From assembly GCF_029227915.1 (NCBI RefSeq), contig NC_079885.1:28151001-28215000 (forward strand): a DNA stretch of 64,000 nt. Reading direction: 5' to 3'. Below the pieces are notes generated by a model, which did not search any database, was not told where the DNA came from, and was given only the letters and a program-made list of their open reading frames with translations. The DNA comes from Hydractinia symbiolongicarpus (lineage: Eukaryota > Cnidaria > Hydrozoa > Anthoathecata > Hydractiniidae). The number at the start of each line of letters is the position of its first letter. The first letter of the stretch is position 1. Positions 12,601 through 23,126 of this stretch are shown piece by piece. The position numbers were made by a program, and so were the translations under genes.

Positions 12601-13057
12601 AACTACAACGGTTACGTCACATATTCGTACCAACATGTATTTAGTGATTTTTTTCCGATATTACTAAGTTGCATTGCTTTTGACAGTGAAGCGATTGCCT
12701 GTGGGACTTAATTGAAGTGATTCTGGACTGTGACCTTATAAATGTGATAGATGAGCCAATTGGATTCCAAGGAATAACATTCTTCTTAATTTGACATGAT
12801 TTCTGCAATTCAGCGATTACACTCGGCCCAATGGTAGCGCTTCTCTTAAAAATTTAGATAAAATAAGTCATTTTTTACTGTGCGACCAATCCTGGCCGTT
12901 AGCACGCGCTGAAGAAATAGAGACAGTTTCAAAGACTACATTTCATTGAACTTCTGGCGGTATAAATCCGTTTGAGTTACAACGGTTGCGTCACATATTC
13001 GTACCAACATGTATTTAGCGATAGTATTCGGATATTACTAGGTTGCATCGCTTTTAG
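9700..13057 (+). repeat. Nine-monomer higher-order repeat, copy 2 (M27-M35)
   Basis: Starts are 9700, 10072, 10445, 10817, 11191, 11565, 11937, 12311 and 12684. This is copy 1 minus one monomer: M27 matches M17, M28 is a chimera standing where M18 and M19 stood, and M29-M35 match M20-M26. From 10817 to 13057 I noticed only three differences from 7459-9699: TTTCGTACAGC, TTAGCTCGCG, and CCTACCCG for CCTAGCCG. The duplication is therefore very recent, or it is an assembly effect. The third copy begins at 13058. Confidence 0.9.
10072..10444 (+). repeat. Chimeric monomer M28 (M37 + M39 fused)
   Basis: The first 150 bases match M37 (CAGCGAAACG, CTGCAACC, CAAGAAAGAAC, ACTCGGCCCTATGG). From CATTTAAAAATTTAG near 10231 it matches M19/M39 (TTTTTTACGGTTGGACC, GTTAACGCGCGC, CTGTAGCGGTATCAG). 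Two monomers are therefore missing relative to M37-M40. The switch lies at about 10221-10231. Confidence 0.86.
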
Positions 13058-13429
13058 CAGTGAAAGGATTGACTGTGGGACTTAATTGATCTGATATTGG
13101 ACTTTGACCTCATAAATGTCAGAAATGAGACAATTCGACCCAAGGAATAACATCCTTCTTAATTTGACATGATTGCTGGAATTTACCGATTTCGCTGGGC
13201 GCTGTGGTAGCGTTTTAAAAAAAAGTTTAGATAAATAAGTCATTTTGTACTGTGGGACCAATCCTAGCAGTTAGCGAGCGTTGAAGAAATAGAGACAGTT
13301 TCAAAAACTACATTTCATTGACTTTCTAACGGTGTCAATCCGCTTAACTTACAACGGTTGCGTCACGTATTCGTACTAACATGTATTTAGTGATTCTTTT
13401 CCGATATTACTAAGTTGTATTTGTTTTGA
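13058..13429 (+). repeat. B monomer M36, start of a third copy
   Basis: This monomer repeats M17 and M27, including GATCTGATATTGG, AATGTCAGAAATG, CAATTCGACCCAAGG, AACATCCTTCTTAAT and GTTTTAAAAAAAAG. It leads into M37, whose CAGCGAAACG opening matches M18 and M28, but from the middle of M37 onward the order departs from copies 1 and 2. Confidence 0.85.
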
Positions 13430-14919
13430 CAGCGAAACGATTGACTGTGGAACTTAATTGAAGTGATTCTGTACTGCAACCTTATAAATGTGATAAATGA
13501 GACAATTGGACTCCAAGAAAGAACATTCTTCTTAATTTGACATGATTGCTGGAATTCAGCGATTACACTCGGCCCTATGGTAGCGCTTTGCTTTAAAATT
13601 TTTATAAAAAAAGTCATTTTTTACTGTGGGACCAATCCTGGCCGTTAGCACGCGCTGAATAAATAGGAATAGTTTCAAAAACTACATTTCATTGACCTTT
13701 TGGCGGTATAAATCCGTTTGAGTTACAACGGTTGCGTCACATATTCGTACCAACATGAATGTAGCGAGAGTATTCGGATATTACTAGGTTGCATCGTTTT
13801 TAACAGTGAAAGGATTGACTGTGGGACTTAATTGAACTGATTTTGGACTGTGATCTTATAAATGTGATAAGTGAGACAATTGGACTCCAAGGAATAACAT
13901 TTTTCTTAATTTGACATGATTGCTGGAACTCAGGGATTACACTGGGCGCTGTGGTAGCGCTTCATTTAAAAACTTAGATAAATAAGTCTTTCTTACGATG
14001 GGACCAATCCTAGCCGTTAGCGCGCGCTGAAGAAAGAGAGACAGTTTTAAAAACTACATTTCATTGACTTTTTAACGGTGTCATTCCGTTTCAATTACAA
14101 CGGTTGCGTCACATATTCGTACGAACATGTATTTAGCGATATTTTTCTGATTTTACTAGGTTGCATCGTTTTTAACAGTGAAAGGATTGACTGTGGGACT
14201 TAATTGAACTGATTTTGGACTGTGATCTTATAAATGTGATAAGTGAGACAATTGGACCCAAGAAATAACATTCTTCTTACCTTGACATGATTGCTGGAAT
14301 TTACCGATTTCACTGGGCGCTGTGGTAGCGCTTCATTTAAAAATTTAGATAAATAAGTCATTTTTTACGGTTGGACCAATCCTAGCCGTTAACGCGCGCT
14401 GAAGAAAGAGAGACAGTTTTAAAAACTACATCTTATTGACTCTGTAGCGGTATCAGTCCGTTTCCATTACAACGGTTGCGTCACATATTCGTACCAACAT
14501 GTATTTAGCGATATTTTTCTGATTTTACTAGGTTGTATCGCTTTTAACAGTGAAACGATTGACTGTGGGACTTAATTAAACTGATTTTGGACTTTGACCT
14601 CATAAATCTGATAATTGAGACAATTGGATTCAAGAAATAACATTCTTTTTAATTTGACATGGTTGCTGGAAGTTACCGATTTCGCTGGGCGCTGTGGTAG
14701 CGTTTTATTTAAAAGTTTAGATAAATAAGTCATTTTGTACTGTGGGACCAATCCTAGCCGTTAGCGGGCGTTGAAGAAAAAGAAACATTTTCAAAAACTA
14801 CATTTCATTGACTTTCTAACGGTGTCAATCCGCTTGACTTACAACGGTTGAGTCACATATTTGTACCAACATGTATTTAGTGATTTTTTTCCGATATTAC
14901 TAAGTTGTATCGCTTTTAA

Positions 14920-15293
14920 CAGTAAAACGATTGACTGTGGGATTTAATTGAAGTGATTCTGGACTGTGACCTTATAAATGTGATAAGTGAGCCAACTGGA
15001 CCCCAAGAAATGACATTCTTCTTAATTTGATATGATTGCTGCACATCAGCGATTACACTCGGCCCAATGGTAGCGCTTCACATAAAAATTTCGATAACAT
15101 AAGTCATTTTTTACTATGGGACCAATCCTAGTTGTTAGCGCGCGCTGAAGAAATAGAGACAGTTTCAAATACTACATTTCATTGATTTTCTAACGGTATT
15201 AGTCCATTTCAACTACAACGTTTGCGTCACATATTCGTACCAACATGTATTTAGTGATTTTTTTCCGATATTACTAAGTTGTATTGCTTTTAA
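14920..15293 (+). repeat. Chimeric monomer M41 (C + A; copy at 18276)
   Basis: The start matches C monomer M55 (CAGTAAAACG, GGGATTTAATTG, GCCAACTGGACCCC). After AAATGACATTCTTC it continues as A monomer M56 (GCTGCACATCAGCG, CTTCACATAAAAATTTC, ACTATGGGACC, CCTAGTTGTTAGC). The switch lies between about 15016 and 15048. M50 at 18276 is its duplicated copy. M55 and M56 stand unfused next to each other at 20142-20889. Confidence 0.85.
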
Positions 15294-16413
15294 CAGTGAA
15301 ACGATTGATTGGGGGACTTAATCGAAGTGATTCTGGACTGCGACCTTATAAATGTGATAAATAAGCCAATTGGACTACAAGGAAAAACATTCTTCTTAAT
15401 TTGACATGATTGCTGCATATCAGCGATTACACTCGGCCCAATGGTAGCGCTTCACTTAAAAATTTAGATAACATAAGTCATTTTTTACTGTGGGACCAAT
15501 CCTAGCCGTTAGCGCGCGCTGAAGAAATAGAGACAGTTTCAAATACTACATTTCATTGACTTTCTAACGGTATTAGTCCGTTTCAACTACAACGGTTGCG
15601 TCACATATTCGTACCAACATGTATTTAGTGATTTTTTTCCCATATTACTAAGTTGTATCGCTTTTGACAGTGAAACGATTGACTGTGGGACTTAATTGAA
15701 CTGATTTTGGACTGTGAGCTTATAAATTTGATAAGTGAGACAATTGGACTGCAAGAAGTAACATTCTTCTTAATTTGACATGATTGCCGGAACTCAGGGA
15801 TTACACTGGGCGCTGTGGTAGCGCTTCATTTAAAAACTTAGATAAAATAAGTCATTTTTTACTGTGGGACCAATCCTGGCCGTTAGCACGCGCTGAATAA
15901 ATAGGAACAGTTTCAAAGACTACATTTCATTGACTTTCTAACGGTATCATTCCGTTTCAATTACAACGGTTGCGTCACATATTCGTACGAACATGTATTT
16001 AGCGATAATTTTCTGATTTTACTAGGTTGCATCGTTTTTAACAGTGAAAGGATTGACTGTGGGACTTAATTGAAATGATTTTGGACTGTGTTCTTATAAA
16101 TGTGATAAGTGAGACAATTGGACCCAAGAAATAACATTCTTCTTACCTTGACATGATTGCTGGAATTTACCGATTTCACTGCGCGCTGTGGTAACGCTTC
16201 ATTTAAAAATTTAGATAAATAAGTCATTTTTTACGGTTGGACCAATCCTAGCCGTTAGCGCGCGCTGAAGAAAGAGAGACAGTTTTAAAAACTACATCTC
16301 ATTGACTCTGTAGCGGTATCAGTCCGTTTCCATTACAACGGTTGCGTCACATATTCGTACCAACATGTATTTAGCGACATTTTTCTGATTTTACTAGGTT
16401 GTATCTCTTTTAA

Positions 16414-16785
16414 CAGTGAAACGATTGACTGTGGGACTTAATTAAACTGATTTTGGACTTTGGCCTCATAAATGTGATAATTGAGACAATTGGATTCAAG
16501 AAATAACATCCTTCTTAATTTGACATGATTGCTGGAATTTACCGATTTCGCTGGGCGCTGTGGTAGCGTTTTAAAAAAAAGTTTAGATAAATAAGTCATT
16601 TTGTACTGTGGGACCAATCCTAGCAGTTAGCGAGCGTTGAAGAAATAGAGACAGTTTCAAAAACTACATTTCATTGACTTTCTAACGGTGTCAATCCGCT
16701 TAACTTACAACGGTTGCGTCACGTATTCGTACTAACATGTATTTAGTGATTCTTTTCCGATATTACTAAGTTGTATTTGTTTTGA
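16414..16785 (+). repeat. Chimeric monomer M45, junction of the 9-mer duplication
   Basis: The first part matches M54 (GTATCTCTTTTAACAG upstream, GACTTTGGCCTCATAAATG, GGATTCAAG). From AACATCCTTCTTAAT at about 16504 it matches M36 (GTTTTAAAAAAAAG, TTAGCGAGCGTTG). The switch lies between 16491 and 16507 and gives the left edge of the second 9-mer copy, 3356 bp downstream of the equivalent point near 13151. Confidence 0.88.
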
Positions 16786-19700
16786 CAGCGAAACGATTGA
16801 CTGTGGAACTTAATTGAAGTGATTCTGTACTGCGACCTTATAAATGTGATAAATGAGACAATTGGACTCCAAGGAAGAACATTCTTCTTAATTTGACATG
16901 ATTGCTGGAATTCAGCGATTACACTCGGCCCTATGGTAGCGCTTCGCTTTAAAATTTTTATAAAAAAAGTCATTTTTTACTGTGGGACCAATCCTGGCCG
17001 TTAGCACGCGCTGAATAAATAGGAATAGTTTCAAAAACTACATTTCATTGACCTTTTGGCGGTATAAATCCGTTTGAGTTACAACGGTTGCGTCACATAT
17101 TCGTACCAACATGAATGTAGCGAGAGTATTCGGATATTACTAGGTTGCATCGTTTTTAACAGTGAAAGGATTGACTGTGGGATTTAATTGAACTGATTTT
17201 GGACTGTGATCTTATAAATGTGATAAGTGAGACAATTGGACTCCAAGGAATAACATTTTTCTTAATTTGACATGATTGCTGGAACTCAGGGATTACACTG
17301 GGCGCTGTGGTAGCGCTTCATTTAAAAACTTAGATAAATAAGTCTTTCTTACGATGGGACCAATCCTAGCCGTTAGCGCGCGCTGAAGAAAGAGAGACAG
17401 TTTTAAAAACTACATTTCATTGACTTTTTAACGGTGTCATTCCGTTTCAATTACAACGGTTGCGTCACATATTCGTACGAACATGTATTTAGCGATATTT
17501 TTCTGATTTTACTAGGTTGCATCGTTTTTAACAGTGAAAGGATTGACTGTGGGACTTAATTGAACTGATTTTGGACTGTGATCTTATAAATGTGATAAGT
17601 GAGACAATTGGACCCAAGAAATAACATTCTTCTTACCTTGACATGATTGCTGGAATTTACCGATTTCACTGGGCGCTGTGGTAGCGCTTCATTTAAAAAT
17701 TTAGATAAATAAGTCATTTTTTACGGTTGGACCAATCCTAGCCGTTAACGCGCGCTGAAGAAAGAGAGACAGTTTTAAAAACTACATCTTATTGACTCTG
17801 TAGCGGTATCAGTCCGTTTCCATTACAACGGTTGCGTCACATATTCGTACCAACATGTATTTAGCGATATTTTTCTGATTTTACTAGGTTGTATCGCTTT
17901 TAACAGTGAAACGATTGACTGTGGGACTTAATTAAACTGATTTTGGACTTTGACCTCATAAATGTGATAATTGAGACAATTGGATTCAAGAAATAACATT
18001 CTTTTTAATTTGACATGGTTGCTGGAAGTTACCGATTTCGCTGGGCGCTGTGGTAGCGTTTTATTTAAAAGTTTAGATAAATAAGTCATTTTGTACTGTG
18101 GGACCAATCCTAGCCGTTAGCGGGCGTTGAAGAAAAAGAAACATTTTCAAAAACTACATTTCATTGACTTTCTAACGGTGTCAATCCGCTTGACTTACAA
18201 CGGTTGAGTCACATATTTGTACCAACATGTATTTAGTGATTTTTTTCCGATATTACTAAGTTGTATCGCTTTTAACAGTAAAACGATTGACTGTGGGATT
18301 TAATTGAAGTGATTCTGGACTGTGACCTTATAAATGTGATAAGTGAGCCAACTGGACCCCAAGAAATGACATTCTTCTTAATTTGATATGATTGCTGCAC
18401 ATCAGCGATTACACTCGGCCCAATGGTAGCGCTTCACATAAAAATTTCGATAACATAAGTCATTTTTTACTATGGGACCAATCCTAGTTGTTAGCGCGCG
18501 CTGAAGAAATAGAGACAGTTTCAAATACTACATTTCATTGATTTTCTAACGGTATTAGTCCATTTCAACTACAACGTTTGCGTCACATATTCGTACCAAC
18601 ATGTATTTAGTGATTTTTTTCCGATATTACTAAGTTGTATTGCTTTTAACAGTGAAACGATTGATTGGGGGACTTAATCGAAGTGATTCTGGACTGCGAC
18701 CTTATAAATGTGATAAATAAGCCAATTGGACTACAAGGAAAAACATTCTTCTTAATTTGACATGATTGCTGCATATCAGCGATTACACTCGGCCCAATGG
18801 TAGCGCTTCACTTAAAAATTTAGATAACATAAGTCATTTTTTACTGTGGGACCAATCCTAGCCGTTAGCGCGCGCTGAAGAAATAGAGACAGTTTCAAAT
18901 ACTATATTTCATTGACTTTCTAACGGTATTAGTCCGTTTCAACTACAACGGTTGCGTCACATATTCGTACCAACATGTATTTAGTGATTTTTTTCCGATA
19001 TTACTAAGTTGTATCGCTTTTGACAGTGAAACGATTGACTGTGGGACTTAATTGAACTGATTTTGGACTGTGAGCTTATAAATTTGATAAGTGAGACAAT
19101 TGGAATGCAAGAAGTAACATTCTTCTTAATTTGACATGATTGCCGGAACTCAGGGATTACACTGGGCGCTGTGGTAGCGCTTCATTTAAAAACTTAGATA
19201 AAATAAGTCATTTTTTACTGTGGGACCAATCCTGGCCGTTAGCACGCGCTGAATAAATAGGAACAGTTTCAAAGACTACATTTCATTGACTTTCTAACGG
19301 TATCATTCCGTTTCAATTACAACGGTTGCGTCACATATTCGTACGAACATGTATTTAGCGATAATTTTCTGATTTTACTAGGTTGCATCGTTTTTAACAG
19401 TGAAAGGATTGACTGTGGGACTTAATTGAAATGATTTTGGACTGTGTTCTTATAAATGTGATAAGTGAGACAATTGGACCCAAGAAATAACATTCTTCTT
19501 ACCTTGACATGATTGCTGGAATTTACCGATTTCACTGCGCGCTGTGGTAACGCTTCATTTAAAAATTTAGATAAATAAGTCATTTTTTACGGTTGGACCA
19601 ATCCTAGCCGTTAGCGCGCGCTGAAGAAAGAGAGACAGTTTTAAAAACTACATCTCATTGACTCTGTAGCGGTATCAGTCCGTTTCCATTACAACGGTTG

Positions 19701-20141
19701 CGTCACATATTCGTACCAACATGTATTTAGCGACATTTTTCTGATTTTACTAGGTTGTATCTCTTTTAACAGTGAAACGATTGACTGTGGGACTTAATTA
19801 AACTGATTTTGGACTTTGGCCTCATAAATGTGATAATTGAGACAATTGGATTCAAGAAATAACATTCTTTTTAATTTGACATGATTGCTGGAAGTTACCG
19901 ATTTCGCTGGGCGCTGTGGTAGCGTTTTATTTAAAAGTTTAGATAAATAAGTCATTTTGTACTGTGGGACCAATCCTAGCCGTTAGCGGGCGTTGAAGAA
20001 AAAGAAACATTTTCAAAAACTACATTTCATTGACTTTTTAACGGTGTCAATCCGCTTGACTTACAACGGTTGAGTCAGATATTTCTACCAACATGTATTT
20101 AGTGATTTTTTTCCGATATTACTAAGTTGTATCGCTTTTAA
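16786..20141 (+). repeat. Nine-monomer higher-order repeat, copy B (M46-M54)
   Basis: Starts are 16786, 17160, 17532, 17904, 18276, 18650, 19024, 19398 and 19770. It is the tandem copy of M37-M45. The true duplication boundary lies near 16500, where M45 changes from an M54-like to an M36-like sequence. M54 keeps the uninterrupted version (AACATTCTTTTTAATTTGAC), so this copy shows what M45 looked like before the exchange. Confidence 0.9.
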
Positions 20142-20515
20142 CAGTAAAACGATTGACTGTGGGATTTAATTGAAGTGATTCTGGACTGTGACCTTATAAA
20201 TGTGATAAGTGAGCCAACTGGACCCCAAGAAATGACATTCTTCTTAATTTGACATGATTGCCGCAACTCAGCGATTACACTGGTCGCTGTTTGGAGCGCT
20301 TCATTAAAAAATTTAGATAAATAAGTCATTTTTTACTGTGGGACGAATCCTAGCCGTTATCGCGCGCTGAAGAAATAGAGACAGTTTTAGAAGGTACATT
20401 TCAATGAATCTCTAACGGTATGATTCCATTTGAGTTACAACGGTTGAGTCACATATTCGTACCAACATGTATATAGTGATTTTTTTCCGATATTACTAAG
20501 TTGTATCGCTTTTAA
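20142..20515 (+). repeat. Family C monomer (exemplar, 374 bp)
   Basis: A third family, related to A in the first 60 bases but distinct afterwards: GCCAACTGGACCCCAAG, AAATGACATTC, GCCGCAACTCAGCGATTAC, CGCTGTTTGGAGCGC, TTATCGCGCGCTGAAG, TTTTAGAAGGTACATTTCAA and GGTATGATTCCATTTGAG. Other copies start at 1865, 3355, 4848, 5597 (5' part), 8579, 11937, 22381, 25364, 26855, 29837, 40629, 52161, 53654 and 54028. It opens CAGTAAAACG here, a variant shared with 14920, 18276, 25364, 26855, 29837 and 40629. Confidence 0.88.
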
Positions 20516-21459
20516 CAGTGCAACGATTGACTGTGGGACTTAATCGAAGTGATTTTGGACTGCAACCTTATAAATGTGATAAATGAGCCAATTGGACTAC
20601 GAGGAAAAACATTCTTCTTAATTTGACATGATTGCTGCACATCAGCGATTACACTCGGCCCAATGGTAGCGCTTCACATAAAAATTTAGATAACATAAGT
20701 CATTTTTTACTATGGGACCAATCCTAGTTGTTAGCGCGCGCTGAAGAAATAGAGACAGTTTCAAATACTACATTTCATTGACTTTCTAACGGTATTAGTC
20801 CATTTCAACTACAACGGTTGCGTCACATATTCGTACCAACATGTATTTAGTGATTTTTTTCCGACATTACTAAGTTGTATTGCTTTTAACAGTGAAACGA
20901 TTGACTGTGGCACTTAATCGAAGAGATTCTGGACTGCGACCTTATAAATGTGATAAATGAGCCAATTGGACTACAAGGAAAAACATTCTTCTTAATTTGA
21001 CATGATTGCTGCATATCAGCGATTACACTCGGCCCAATGGTAGCGCTTCACTTAAAAATTTAGATAACATAAGTCATTTTTTACTGTGGGACCAATCCTA
21101 GCCGTTAGCGCGCGCTGAAGAAATAGAGACAGTTTCAAATACTACATTTCATTGACTTTCTAACGGTATCAGTCCGTTTCAACTACAACGGTTGCGTCAC
21201 ATATTCGTACCAACATGTATTTAGTGATTTTTTTCCGATATTACTAAGTTGTATTGCTTTTGACAGTGAAACGATTGACTGTGGGACTTAATTGAAGTGA
21301 TTCTGTACTGTGACCTTATAAATGTAATAAATGAGCCAATTGGACTCCGAGGAATACATTCTTCCTAATTTGACATGATTGCTGGAATTCAGCGATTACA
21401 CTCGGCCCTATGGTAGCGCTTCACTTAAAAATTTAGATAAAATAAGTCATTTTTTACTG

Positions 21460-21636
21460 TGGGACCAATCCTGGCCATTAGCACGCGCTGAATAAATAGG
21501 AACAGTTTCAAAGACTACATTTCGTTGACCTTCTGGCGGTAAAAATCCGTTTGAGTTACAACGGTTGCGTCACATATTCGTACGAACATGTATTTAGCGA
21601 TAGTATTCGGATATTACTAGGTTGCATCGTTTTTAA
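21460..21636 (+). repeat. Half-monomer module D (exemplar)
   Basis: The second half of the monomer starting at 21264 carries a linked set of variants: CCTGGCCATTAGCACGCG (usually CCTGGCCGTTAGCACGCG), CTGAATAAATAGGAACAG, CTTCTGGCGG with AAAATCCGTTTGAG, and TAGTATTCGGATATTAC. The set occurs as a block near 5790, 9520, 12878, 13635, 16990, 24830, 26320, 29300, 30418, 40090, 53115, 56465, 57585, 60565 and 62060. It is joined to an A-type or C-type first half, and in most cases the next monomer is B. A weaker version ends M2, M12, M22 and M31 (near 600, 4330, 8060 and 11420). Confidence 0.82.
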
Positions 21637-23126
21637 CAGTGAAAGGATTGACTGTGGGACTTAATTGAACTGATTTTGGACTTTGACCTCATAAATGTGA
21701 TAAATGAGACAATTGGATTCAAGAAATAACATTCTTTTTAATTTGACATGATTGCTGGAAGTTACCGATTTCGCTGGGCGCTGTGGTAGCGTTTTATTTA
21801 AAAGTTTAGATAAATAAGTCATTTTGTACTGCGAGACCAATCCTAGCCGTTAGCGGGCGTTGAAGAAATAGAAACATTTTCAAAAACTACATTTCATTGA
21901 ATTTCTAACGGTGTCAATCCGCTTGACTTACAACGGTTGAGTCACATATTTCTACCAACATGTATTTAGTGATTTTTTTCCGATATTACTAAGTTGTATT
22001 GCTTTTGACAGTGAAACGACTGACTGTGGGACTTAATTAAAGTGATTCTGGACTGTGACCTTATAAATGTGATAAATGAGCCAATTGGATTCCAAGGAAT
22101 AACATTCTTCCTAATTTGACATAATTGCTGCAATTCAGCAATTACACTCGTCCCAGTGGTAGCGCTTCACTTAAAAATTTAGATAAAATAAGTCTTTTTG
22201 TACTATGGGACCAATCCTAGCCGTTAGCGCGCTGAAGAAATAGAAAAATTTTCAAAAACTACATTTCATTGACTTTCTAACGGTGTCAATCCGCTTAAGT
22301 TACAATGGTTGCGTCACGTATTCGTACCAACATGTATTTAGTGATTTTTTTTCGATATAACTAAGTTGTATCGCTTCTAACAGTGAAACGATTGACTGTA
22401 GGACTTAATTGAACTGATCTTGGACTGTGACCTTATAAATTTGATAAGTGAGACAACTGGACCCCAAGAAATGACATTTTTTTTCATTTGACATGATTGC
22501 CGCAACTCAGCGATTACACTGGTCGCTGTTTGGAACGTTTCATTAAAAAATTTAGATAAATAAGTCATTTTTTACTGTGGGACGAATCCTAGCCGTTATC
22601 GCGCGCTGAAGAAATAGAGACAGTTTTAGAAGGTACATTTCAATGAATCTCTAACAGTATGATTCCATTTGAGTTACAACGGTTGCGTCACATATTCGTA
22701 CCAACATGTATTTAGTGATTTTTTTCCGATATTACTAAGTTGTATTGCTTTTGACAGTGAAACGATTGACTGTGGGACTTAATTGAAGTGATTCTAGACT
22801 GTGACCTTATAAATGTGATAAATGAGCCAATTGGATTCCAAGTAATAACATTCTTCCTAATTTGACATGATTGCTGCAATTCAGCAATTACACTCGTCCC
22901 AGTGGTAGCGCTTCACTTAAAAATTTAGATAAAATAAGTCTTTTTGTACTATGGGACCAATCCTAGCCGTTAGCGCGCTGAAGAAATAGAAAAATTTTCA
23001 AAAACTACATTTCATTGATTTTCTAACGGTGTCAATCCGCTTAAGTTACAATGGTTGCGTCACGTATTCGTACCAACATGTATTTAGTGATTTTTTTCCG
23101 ATATTGCTAAGTTGTACTGCTGTTGA

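Larger units (their letters stand above)
13430..16785 (+). repeat. Nine-monomer higher-order repeat, copy A (M37-M45)
   Basis: Starts are 13430, 13804, 14176, 14548, 14920, 15294, 15668, 16042 and 16414. It repeats at 16786-20141 with an offset of 3356 bp. By eye about ten scattered substitutions separate the copies, for example CTGCAACC versus CTGCGACC in M37/M46 and AAATCTGATAA versus AAATGTGATAA in M40/M49. M37-M40 are the undeleted version of the segment that is shortened in M18-M20 and M28-M29. M41 and M45 are chimeras described separately. Confidence 0.9.
20142..23126 (+). repeat. Transition segment M55-M62 with a dimer duplication
   Basis: Starts are 20142, 20516, 20890, 21264, 21637, 22009, 22381 and 22755. 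M55 (C) and M56 (A) are the separate parents of the fused M41 and M50. M57 resembles M42 and M51. M58 carries module D and precedes B monomer M59. M60 and M62 share CAGCAATTACACTCGTCCC, ACTATGGGACCAATCC and a shortened GCGCGCTGAAG, offset 746 bp, so part of a two-monomer unit is repeated around C monomer M61. No simple higher-order period covers the whole segment. Confidence 0.84.
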
